A stretch of 64,000 bases of DNA, from contig NZ_FUYR01000001.1 of NCBI RefSeq assembly GCF_900168015.1, positions 1,672,943 to 1,736,942 on the forward strand, in the 5' to 3' direction. The notes under the pieces are model-generated. The model was not told where the DNA came from. It saw only the letters and a list, made by a program, of their open reading frames with translations, and ran no database searches. The position numbers and the translations under genes are program-made. Source of the stretch: Daejeonella lutea. GTDB lineage: Bacteria > Bacteroidota > Bacteroidia > Sphingobacteriales > Sphingobacteriaceae. Below, piece after piece: positions 8,737 to 17,097 of this stretch. Each line of letters starts with the position of its first letter. Position 1 is the first letter of the stretch.

Positions 8737-11700
8737 TTGAGATATCTTGCCGCTGCATTTGAGCTGAATAAATTGTCACCTATCACCATTCAAAAAGACT
8801 TTTCCTCCCCCGACCACGCAATTGTTATTGAAGGTCACGGCATCAGTTCATTATCCGCAAAATTCATATTTGAGCATAGTCCGGCTGCCCTCCATTCGCA
8901 AGATTTTTACAAACACATCTTTCCTAAAAAGCTGGCTCTAAACGCAGGAACATTTACCAATCAGTCGGGCACACTAAGCTTCCCGGATGTTAACATATTA
9001 CAGACTGCCGAACAGCTCCAGATTTCCTGCGCCTGTTCTGAAGAAGAAAAACGGCTTTGCGAGCATCAGTCTCATGTACTCCTTGCTATCCTGAAAAACG
9101 ATGACCTGCGGATATTTTTTGATGAGAAACTTCGCTTCAAACGATTAAAAAGCTTCGCGGCAGAGTTCGGCCTGCAAACTGAAACAGACCTGGAAAGGTT
9201 TTTTGAAATCGGATATCAGCAAAGAAAGGTGCTGATCACCCCACGATCTCCCGGCTTACTCCCTGCGAATAAAGCCGGCTTAAACAATTTGCAAATACAG
9301 CTGGGTCTGGAAATTAATTTAAGTCCTCCTCCCTGGCCTGATGAGGAAAAAATTACAGGCTTGGTACTTAAACAGCATAAATACTACAAAAACCTGCTTG
9401 TCGAACTTTTTGACGCACAAATCACCAAAGAGAAAAAAATAAAAAATCCCTTAAGCTTCTTATCGCCGCGTGATTTGATCTGGCAGTCCGAGGACAAGAA
9501 GGAATTAAAATTTTATACCGGAATTACGGCTTTTCAGAATGCTTTGGATCCTGCAAGAAGCCAGCACGACATTAACGCCTTACTCGCAATAATAGAAAAT
9601 CCGCTATCTTATCACGTCTATTATCACGACAGTGCAGTATCCGAAAACTTAACGGCAGCCTCATTGGTTCCGGTTACATTGCGGAACCTGTCAAATAACA
9701 TAATAGTGCGGGTTAGCCGAAAGGATCAATTCTATGAGATCTCCTTAATTATTCGAATAGAAGAACGCGAATACGACCTCAGGGAGCTGGACTTGAAATT
9801 TACTTATTTTCTCCGCTTAGATAACGAGTTATTTCTTGTGGACAACCTGCATCTTCTTTCACTTATCGACCTGCTGAAGAAAAAGTCTGATAATTTACTC
9901 GTTCATGCTTCTCAATACAAAGAATTTAAAAGACAGCTTTTAGAAAGACTTGAATACAGCATTCCAATAGATTATCAATACATCAAACCAGCAACACATC
10001 TACAGCTTGAGCAATACGAAGCCGAGCACAGCCTGGAAAAGATTATCTACCTTTCGGATTTTGGCAGCCAGGTTATGATCATTCCCGTTATGAGATATGG
10101 TGAGGCAGAAATATCAATTCGCTCAGGGCGACAGGTTTACCAGCTCGATAGCAAGGGTAATGAATTTATGATTTACCGTGACACGCATGAAGAAATTGCC
10201 TTTACTTCCCTATTGATCAGGCAGCACCCCTTTTTCGAAGAGCAACTCACAAACGGTCTTCAATATTTCTATCTGCACAAGAAACGGTTTCTTGAAGAAG
10301 AATGGTTTTTAAATGCATTTGAAGAATGGGAAGGAAACGATATCACTATACATGGGTTCAGCGAGTTGACAGGTAATAAGCTTAATCCCAATAAGGCCAA
10401 GATTACTATTCAGGTGATCAGCGGCATCAATTGGTTTAATACAGTTATAAACGTGCGCTTTGGTAAAAAGAAGGCTTCGCTTAAGAATGTTTATCGTGCT
10501 ATTCGCAATAAAACGAAGTTTGTCCGCCTGGACGATGGCAGTCAGGGAATCCTGCCGGCAGAATGGCTGGAAAAGTTCACCAATTATTTCAATGCCGGCG
10601 AAATTGTCGACGAGGAAACCTTACAAACTCCGAAATCAAATTTCTCAGCGATAGAGAAATATTATGATGAAAAACTGTGGAGCGAGGAGGTAAAGAATGA
10701 AATCAACCTTTATCGGAAGAAAGTTGGCGATTTTGATCAGATCACATCCGTGCAAATTCCAAAAGACCTAAATGCCACGCTTCGTCCTTATCAAAAAAGA
10801 GGACTTGATTGGATGAATTTCCTGGATGAATTCAATTTTGGCGGATGTCTGGCAGATGATATGGGTCTGGGCAAATCACTGCAAATCATTGCATTTATTT
10901 TATCTCAGCGAGAAAAAGTTAAAAATAACGTCAATTTGCTAATCGTACCCACGTCACTCGTATTCAACTGGCAGGCCGAAGTTTCAAAATTTGCCCCGTC
11001 TCTCCGGATAAAAACATTTTACGGTGCTGATCGGAAAAAAAGATCAGACGATTGGGCTGCTTATGAGATAATCCTGACAACTTACGGCACCTTGCTTACA
11101 GATATCAGTCTTCTTAAAAACTACGAGTTTAATTATATCTTCCTTGATGAGTCTCAAAACATTAAAAACCCAGAGTCACAGCGGTATAAGGCTGCCCGAA
11201 CACTAACATCAAGAAACAAAATAACCATCACCGGGACCCCTATCGAAAATAACACTTTCGACTTGTACGGTCAGTTGTCGTTTGCCTGCCCAGGATTACT
11301 CGGCACAAAACAATACTTCCGGGATATATACTCGAGTCCCATCGACCGTTTCAATGATACAAGAAGGGCCAGGGAACTGCAGCACATTATCAAACCCTTC
11401 ATTATGCGCCGTACGAAGCAGGAGGTTGCCGAAGAACTTCCTGATAAAACAGAGATGGTGCTGTACTGCACGATGAAAGAGGAGCAGCAGAAAATATACG
11501 ACGCTTATGAAAAAGAGTTCCGTGAGTATATCTCTGCTTCAGATAATGAAGAGCTGAAGAAAAATCCAATGAATGTATTGAAGGGCCTAACGACTCTCCG
11601 TCAGATTTGTGATTCGCCCCTCCTCCTTTCCGACCGTAAACTAACCGCCTATTCTTCGGCCAAGATCGACACCCTTATAGAACAGATAGAAAACAAACGC

Positions 11701-12159
11701 GCTGACCATAAGATCTTAGTCTTCTCGCAGTTTGTCGGCATGCTGGATTTAATTAAAAAAGAACTGATTGATCGTGAGATTAAATTCAGTTATTTAACCG
11801 GCACTACTACTAAGCGCGAAGGAGTTATCAATGAGTTCCAGAATAATCCTGAAATCCGAGTTTTCCTGATTAGCCTGAAAGCCGGCGGAACGGGATTGAA
11901 TCTTACCGCTGCCGACTATGTATATTTGGTTGATCCCTGGTGGAACCCGGCAGTAGAAAACCAGGCGATAGATCGTTGCCACAGAATTGGGCAAGATAAA
12001 CATATAGTCGCAATCAGGTTGATATGTGAGGGAACGGTAGAAGAGAAAATTTTAAAACTGCAGGAATCTAAAAAAGGCCTTATGAATGAGCTGGTCAAGA
12101 CTGACGGGAGTTTTGTCAAATCATTTAGTAAGGATGAATTGCTAAGGGTTCTTGGATGA
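8737..12159 (+). CDS. SNF2-family DEAD-like helicase with SWIM zinc finger
   Basis: 1140 residues from a TTG start; no better start lies near. A SWIM-type zinc finger lies at about residues 98-110 (CAC, then C and H: CxCx7CxH). The SNF2 ATPase core begins at about 690 (LRPYQKRGLDWMNFL), with Walker A DDMGLGKS at about 706-713, Walker B FLDESQ at about 802, GTPIENN, and a helicase-C half with SLKAGGTGLNLTAADYVYLV and QAIDRCHRIGQ near the C-terminus. Such proteins are common in Bacteroidota chromosomes. They are presumed to be DNA translocases that remodel nucleoprotein. It stands alone, with no restriction or defence genes beside it, so I do not read it as part of a defence island. Confidence 0.92.
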   Translation: MRYLAAAFELNKLSPITIQKDFSSPDHAIVIEGHGISSLSAKFIFEHSPAALHSQDFYKHIFPKKLALNAGTFTNQSGTLSFPDVNILQTAEQLQISCACSEEEKRLCEHQSHVLLAILKNDDLRIFFDEKLRFKRLKSFAAEFGLQTETDLERFFEIGYQQRKVLITPRSPGLLPANKAGLNNLQIQLGLEINLSPPPWPDEEKITGLVLKQHKYYKNLLVELFDAQITKEKKIKNPLSFLSPRDLIWQSEDKKELKFYTGITAFQNALDPARSQHDINALLAIIENPLSYHVYYHDSAVSENLTAASLVPVTLRNLSNNIIVRVSRKDQFYEISLIIRIEEREYDLRELDLKFTYFLRLDNELFLVDNLHLLSLIDLLKKKSDNLLVHASQYKEFKRQLLERLEYSIPIDYQYIKPATHLQLEQYEAEHSLEKIIYLSDFGSQVMIIPVMRYGEAEISIRSGRQVYQLDSKGNEFMIYRDTHEEIAFTSLLIRQHPFFEEQLTNGLQYFYLHKKRFLEEEWFLNAFEEWEGNDITIHGFSELTGNKLNPNKAKITIQVISGINWFNTVINVRFGKKKASLKNVYRAIRNKTKFVRLDDGSQGILPAEWLEKFTNYFNAGEIVDEETLQTPKSNFSAIEKYYDEKLWSEEVKNEINLYRKKVGDFDQITSVQIPKDLNATLRPYQKRGLDWMNFLDEFNFGGCLADDMGLGKSLQIIAFILSQREKVKNNVNLLIVPTSLVFNWQAEVSKFAPSLRIKTFYGADRKKRSDDWAAYEIILTTYGTLLTDISLLKNYEFNYIFLDESQNIKNPESQRYKAARTLTSRNKITITGTPIENNTFDLYGQLSFACPGLLGTKQYFRDIYSSPIDRFNDTRRARELQHIIKPFIMRRTKQEVAEELPDKTEMVLYCTMKEEQQKIYDAYEKEFREYISASDNEELKKNPMNVLKGLTTLRQICDSPLLLSDRKLTAYSSAKIDTLIEQIENKRADHKILVFSQFVGMLDLIKKELIDREIKFSYLTGTTTKREGVINEFQNNPEIRVFLISLKAGGTGLNLTAADYVYLVDPWWNPAVENQAIDRCHRIGQDKHIVAIRLICEGTVEEKILKLQESKKGLMNELVKTDGSFVKSFSKDELLRVLG

Positions 12160-12272
12160 AAGTTAAAATCCTTTGGCTCTTGGAAAAACCCATTCAAACT
12201 TGCGTTTAACATTGATTAATAATAATATCTAGCTGAATAGCATTGGAATATAAGGAAGGCCAAAGCTTAACC

Positions 12273-13727
12273 CTATGGGCTGATCCTCCCTGCTGGGCGG
12301 TTATTTGCGCCCGATCGGCTTTGAAGATCATCACCAAGATCAGCACGAGCTGCTTCTGCAATTTTCTCGAGCGCACTCACAATTTCCGGAAATTCACTCC
12401 TGACATTATAACGCTCACCGGGATCTCGCTCCAGGTTATACAAACCCCCAGCGATGCTGTAATTTTCATTTAGTTGGCCAGGCTGTCCATTTTTTCCGGG
12501 TACAAAACCCTCATAAGTTCGGCCCGGATGAGGAAAAACTAATTTCCAGTTACCTTGCCTTACTGCTTCAAGATTATTTTTCCGATAGTAATATAGAAAC
12601 TGCTCGCGGGGAGATTGTGAATCATCGCCTTTCAGTATTTTAGAGAAATCAATTCCATCAATTTTAAGTGCCGGCAGCTTTGTTTCACAAACTGTTGCGA
12701 TCGTAGGTAGAATATCGAGAGCAGTTATCAGTTTTGAACTAATCCGTCCTGCAGGGACAACTCCCGGCCAGCGAACGATACATGGTACCCGCTGCCCACC
12801 TTCAAATGTGGTTCCCTTACCTTCCCGAAATCCTCCGGCCGATCCGGCATGATCACCATAGTTAAGCCATGGTCCATTGTCACTGGTGAATATTACAAGA
12901 GTATTTTTATCAATATTCTGTTTTTTTAATTCTGATAATATTTGTCCCACAGACCAGTCGATCTCCATCATCACATCGCCAAATATGCCCCTCCCACTTT
13001 TGTCTTTGAATTTTGCCGATGCCGCGAGAGGCACATGTGGAAGCGGGTGTGGTACGTATAAAAAAAATGGCTTGCTTTTGTTTTGTCGGATAAATGCTGT
13101 CGCCCGTGTCGTTATGGCCGTAGTGAGCTCAGCAGCATCATCAAGATTCTGAACAGATTTAACCACTTTCGCTCCCTCTATCAGATTTAATGGTGGATAA
13201 TTAGCCTTGGTCTGGTTTGGGTGAAGCGGCCACATATCGTGCGAATAAGGCACTCCAAAATACTCATCGAACCCCTGGGCCATGGGTAGCATTGTCGGGT
13301 GATCCCCAAGGTGCCATTTTCCAAAGATGGCGGTTGCATAACCCTTAGCCTTGAGCAGTTCTGCAATCGTCTCTTCTTTCGGATTTAAACCCACTTGAGA
13401 ATTCGGGCCAAACGCGCCGCTAATTCCCAACCTATTCGGATAACAGCCAGTCAACAAAGCCGCCCTTGACGCTGAGCAGACGGCCTGAGCAGTCAGAAAG
13501 TTCGTAAATCTGATTCCCTCTGCGGCCATACGATCGATATTAGGTGTTTGATAATTAAGAGCGCCCGTTATTGAAAGATCCCCATAACCCATATCATCCA
13601 GGAAGATAAGCACGATATTGGGGGTTTGCGATTTTCCTTTCGGGGTGGCACCAGTTGATAGCAGAAGGAACAGTGTACCCAAGGCTAGCAAGAACCGTTG
13701 AGATCTTAATGAGAATAAATAGTTCAT
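12273..13727 (-). CDS. Secreted sulfatase (formylglycine type)
   Basis: 484 residues with an N-terminal signal peptide (about 10-27). The type I sulfatase signature CSASRAALLTG begins at Cys84, the residue converted to formylglycine. Metal ligands LDDMGYGD (Asp44, Asp45) and TSDNGP are present, and the C-terminal subdomain ends with ERDPGERYN. It removes sulfate esters, probably from a polysaccharide, because it is divergent from a GH78 rhamnosidase gene only 118 bases away. Substrate (for example sulfated rhamnose-rich glycan) is inferred from context. No sulfatase-maturing enzyme is in the window, so maturation must be supplied from elsewhere. Confidence 0.92.
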   Translation of the reverse strand: MNYLFSLRSQRFLLALGTLFLLLSTGATPKGKSQTPNIVLIFLDDMGYGDLSITGALNYQTPNIDRMAAEGIRFTNFLTAQAVCSASRAALLTGCYPNRLGISGAFGPNSQVGLNPKEETIAELLKAKGYATAIFGKWHLGDHPTMLPMAQGFDEYFGVPYSHDMWPLHPNQTKANYPPLNLIEGAKVVKSVQNLDDAAELTTAITTRATAFIRQNKSKPFFLYVPHPLPHVPLAASAKFKDKSGRGIFGDVMMEIDWSVGQILSELKKQNIDKNTLVIFTSDNGPWLNYGDHAGSAGGFREGKGTTFEGGQRVPCIVRWPGVVPAGRISSKLITALDILPTIATVCETKLPALKIDGIDFSKILKGDDSQSPREQFLYYYRKNNLEAVRQGNWKLVFPHPGRTYEGFVPGKNGQPGQLNENYSIAGGLYNLERDPGERYNVRSEFPEIVSALEKIAEAARADLGDDLQSRSGANNRPAGRISP

Positions 13728-13845
13728 AGAGGTAAATTAATGAAATTGAAAGCTTATTGAAAATTTTGGGAAATATTCAACATCTAAGTCCTTTCTTTAT
13801 AAATTCGGTAATGCGCTTATTTTGGTAACCTCCAGCATCTTTCCT

Positions 13846-16512
13846 ATGAAACTATTGTCATCAATTTTGTTTCTTCTTCTGATAATTTCCACTTCAAAGT
13901 CTAATGGTAGGCCTGCTTCAACAGACCGAATGTTAAAGTGCGAACACATGTGGAATCCGATTGGCATTGATGTAACAGATCCCCGTTTGACGTGGATCAT
14001 GGACGACACTCGCCCCGGAGCACGCCAGACAGCCTATCGTGTATATGTTTCAAAAGATTCGGTATCGCTATTGCAAAAAAAGAATATGGTGTGGGATTCG
14101 GGAAAGAAGCCTTCCTCAATGAACTTAGTGATCTATCAAGGCACAACACTGGAGCCATTTACAAAATACTTCTGGACTGTTGACCAGTGGGCCAAAGACG
14201 GCACACTCCTGCCGAGAACACAAGTTGCCACTTTCGAAACCGGTATGATGAGAATGGAAAACTGGACTGGTACCTGGATAAGTGACAGGAATGACATCAA
14301 CATTCGCCCAGCTCCTTATTTCCGTAAAACATTTACCTCATCGCGCAAAATTCGTTCTGCTCGGGCATACATCTCAGCCGCAGGGTTATACGAATTATTT
14401 ATAAATGGAAAAAAAGTTGGAAATCACCGATTGGATCCTATGTACACGCGTTTTGACAGACGAAACCTGTATGTTACTTATGATGTTACGAACTATTTGC
14501 TTAGTGGAAAGAATGCAATAGGTGTTTTACTTGGAAACGGTTGGTACAACCACCAGTCGCTGGCGGTATGGGATTTCCATAATGCACCATGGCGTGCCAG
14601 GCCGACATTTTGCCTTGATGTCCGCATCACATATGATGATGGAACCGTGGAAGTTGTAAACACAGACAACCAGTGGAAAACTAAGCTTAGTCCTATTGTG
14701 TTCAACAGTATATATACTGCCGAACATTACGACGCCCGCCTGGAACAACCGGGCTGGAATACTGTAAACTTCGACGATAGCAAATGGAACGGCATTACCC
14801 TCCGTGCAGCGCCTTCACAAAATATTGTCGCACAGGTTTTGCATCCAATCCGAAACGTTGAAGAGATCCCTGCAAAATCGATCAACAAGATTAACGACAC
14901 CACCTACATTTTCGATTTGGGCCAAAACATTGCCGGAGTAAGTAAAATCAGACTTTCCGGCGAAACTGGTACGATTATACGTTTAAAGCACGGTGAACGG
15001 CTGTATTCAAACGGCCGGGTGGATTTGTCAAATATCGATGTTTATCACCGTCCGAAAGATGATAAAGATCCTTTTCAAACCGATATTGTAATTTTAAGTG
15101 GAAGAGAAAATGAGGATTTCATGCCAAAATTCAACTACAAGGGCTTTCAGTATGTTGAAGTCACAAGCAATAGACCAATAAAATTAAATAAGGAAAGTCT
15201 GACTGGATACTTTATGCACAGCGATGTACCAGCCTCTGGAACTATCAATACTTCTAATCCTTTGATTAATAAATTGTGGTGGGCAACGAATAACTCCTAT
15301 CTTTCTAATTTGTATGGTTACCCGACCGATTGCCCTCAGCGGGAAAAAAATGGCTGGACGGGTGATGGTCACTTCGCGATAGAAACGGGCCTTTACAATT
15401 TTGACGGAATTACGATTTATGAAAAATGGCTGGCTGACCATCGCGATGAGCAGCAACCTAATGGCGTGCTCCCTGATATTATCCCTACGGGAGGCTGGGG
15501 ATATGGAACAGCCAATGGCACCGACTGGACGAGTACGATCGCAATTATCCCATGGAACATTTATATGTTTTATGGCGACAGCAAATTACTTTCAGACAGT
15601 TATGGTGCCATTAAGAAATATGTGAATTATATCAACCAGATTAGCCCATCCGGCCTGACCACCTGGGGACGTGGTGACTGGGTACCGGTAAAATCAACAT
15701 CTTCACTTGAATATACATCGTCTGTTTATTTTTACGTCGACGCTACAATCCTTGCAAAGGCTGCGAAGCTGTTTGGCCATGAAGATGACAGAGTTTATTA
15801 TTCAAACCTTGCCAGAAAAATTAAAGATGCCGTAAATAGGAAATATTTTGATGCTAACAAAGCCAGCTATGCAAGCGGTACACAAACTGAATTAAGTGTA
15901 GCGCTGCAATGGGGATTGGTTCCGGAAACTTTAAAAGGCAAGGTGGCGTCAAATCTCGCAAAACGGGTGGAAGCAGACGGCATGCATCTCGACGTGGGTG
16001 TCCTGGGCGCAAAAGCTATTCTTAACGCCCTCAGCGATAATGGTCAGGCTGAAACCGCCTACAAACTCGCAGCACAAAATACCTACCCTTCATGGGGGTG
16101 GTGGATCGCAAATGGTGCGACAACGCTCTATGAAAATTGGGATATCAATGCCGAGCGGGACATCTCTTTAAACCACATGATGTTTGGTGAGATTGGGGCC
16201 TGGTTTTTCAAGGGCCTCGGCGGAATAAAGGTTGACGAGGAGAATCCGGGATTCAAAAACGTAAAGCTGGAACCAAATTTTGTGAGCGAATTGGATTACT
16301 TCGAGTCTGCGCATCAGGGTCCATTTGGGAAAATTGTTTCGTCCTGGAAGCGAAATGGCACTTCGGTCACATACTCAGTTTTTATTCCTGCAAATTCTAC
16401 AGCCAATGTACATTTTCCATTACTATCGGGTCAAAAAGCGTATAATAAGGGGAAGCAAATAGCTCAGGATATCAGGATTGAAGCAGGCATATATGAGTTT
16501 GAAATTAAGTGA
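13846..16512 (+). CDS. Alpha-L-rhamnosidase, GH78
   Basis: 888 residues from the ATG at 13846. The TTG 24 bases upstream is less likely, because the signal peptide (KLLSSILFLLLIIS) begins at this ATG. Domain order follows GH78: N-terminal beta domains (MWNPIGIDVTDPRLTWIM; AGLYELFINGKKVG), then the alpha/alpha-barrel with the hallmark DCPQREKNGWTGDGHF at about residue 495, containing the expected catalytic-site Glu and Asp, and a C-terminal beta-sandwich (GFKNVKLEPNF). It hydrolyses terminal alpha-L-rhamnose from glycans such as rhamnogalacturonan or ulvan-like polymers. Its pairing with a sulfatase and a DUF4838 protein suggests a rhamnose-containing, possibly sulfated, substrate. Confidence 0.94.
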   Translation: MKLLSSILFLLLIISTSKSNGRPASTDRMLKCEHMWNPIGIDVTDPRLTWIMDDTRPGARQTAYRVYVSKDSVSLLQKKNMVWDSGKKPSSMNLVIYQGTTLEPFTKYFWTVDQWAKDGTLLPRTQVATFETGMMRMENWTGTWISDRNDINIRPAPYFRKTFTSSRKIRSARAYISAAGLYELFINGKKVGNHRLDPMYTRFDRRNLYVTYDVTNYLLSGKNAIGVLLGNGWYNHQSLAVWDFHNAPWRARPTFCLDVRITYDDGTVEVVNTDNQWKTKLSPIVFNSIYTAEHYDARLEQPGWNTVNFDDSKWNGITLRAAPSQNIVAQVLHPIRNVEEIPAKSINKINDTTYIFDLGQNIAGVSKIRLSGETGTIIRLKHGERLYSNGRVDLSNIDVYHRPKDDKDPFQTDIVILSGRENEDFMPKFNYKGFQYVEVTSNRPIKLNKESLTGYFMHSDVPASGTINTSNPLINKLWWATNNSYLSNLYGYPTDCPQREKNGWTGDGHFAIETGLYNFDGITIYEKWLADHRDEQQPNGVLPDIIPTGGWGYGTANGTDWTSTIAIIPWNIYMFYGDSKLLSDSYGAIKKYVNYINQISPSGLTTWGRGDWVPVKSTSSLEYTSSVYFYVDATILAKAAKLFGHEDDRVYYSNLARKIKDAVNRKYFDANKASYASGTQTELSVALQWGLVPETLKGKVASNLAKRVEADGMHLDVGVLGAKAILNALSDNGQAETAYKLAAQNTYPSWGWWIANGATTLYENWDINAERDISLNHMMFGEIGAWFFKGLGGIKVDEENPGFKNVKLEPNFVSELDYFESAHQGPFGKIVSSWKRNGTSVTYSVFIPANSTANVHFPLLSGQKAYNKGKQIAQDIRIEAGIYEFEIK

Positions 16513-16514
16513 AA

Positions 16515-16727
16515 TTAGACAGTTTGATCATTTAACATTGCAAATACCACTATAGTCAAAGTAAATACAAGAAAAAGTCCAACAATGTAGTAAGACTGCG
16601 AGTGTGCAAAATTTAGCGTCCACCCCAAGCCAGTCTTTTTCCTTACCCAAATATCGGGATCATTAGGATTGTTGTAAATTATCCCTGCTTTCCAAAATTT
16701 AAGATTTTCTTCGTCAAGTTCGTTCAT
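16515..16727 (-). CDS. DUF5808 small membrane protein
   Basis: 70 residues. The N-terminal half has the DUF5808 pattern (FWKAGIIYNNPNDPDIWVRK, then GLGWTLNFAH), and the C-terminal half is a single membrane helix (about 46-65). Such short proteins occur in many Bacteroidota and Firmicutes; the function is unknown. It is convergent with the rhamnosidase gene (2 bases apart) and divergent from the next small membrane gene. Because of its family match I regard it as real despite its size. Confidence 0.75.
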   Translation of the reverse strand: MNELDEENLKFWKAGIIYNNPNDPDIWVRKKTGLGWTLNFAHSQSYYIVGLFLVFTLTIVVFAMLNDQTV

Positions 16728-16794
16728 GTTTTTATGTTGAGAAATTAATCTACAAAATACTCACAGCCCATTCCATAAATTTAAGAAGTTGAAT

Positions 16795-17043
16795 ATGAAT
16801 CAATATATCCTCCAGAATATCAGGGCGTTTGAGATGACCGGCGTTATGATGAGAATAATAAGCTTTACTCTTGTTAGCTGGCTTGGGCCGGAAAGTCCTT
16901 TTTTGTTTGTCTGGATCTTTAATACGGCCGATGCGATCCTGCTATCATGGTGTTCGGTCCTTAAAAAAGATAAAGCCTACACCCTGCTGAACGTTTTCTG
17001 GATTGCAGTCGGGGTTATTGGAATATGGAGAGCGTCCAGTTAA
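16795..17043 (+). CDS. Small integral membrane protein (CBU_0592-like)
   Basis: About 82 residues from the ATG at 16795; a TTG at 16789 would add two residues. Three hydrophobic helices: about 20-33, 38-55 and 63-80. The sequence resembles small CBU_0592-type membrane proteins (WIFNTADAILLSWCSVLKKD, then LLNVFWIAVGVIGIWRA). No enzymatic motif is present and the role is unknown. It is divergent from the DUF5808 gene and lies 54 bases before the DUF4838 gene, whose operon it may share. Confidence 0.6.
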   Translation: MNQYILQNIRAFEMTGVMMRIISFTLVSWLGPESPFLFVWIFNTADAILLSWCSVLKKDKAYTLLNVFWIAVGVIGIWRASS

Positions 17044-17097
17044 TCAAAATGAGAAACCGGCTATATTTAATATATTTAGTTAGCAAATTTCATCATC

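Noticed and set aside
8737-12159. SNF2 helicase as part of a defence island
   Set aside because: No methylase, nuclease or other defence genes are adjacent; the pirin and sulfatase neighbours are ordinary.
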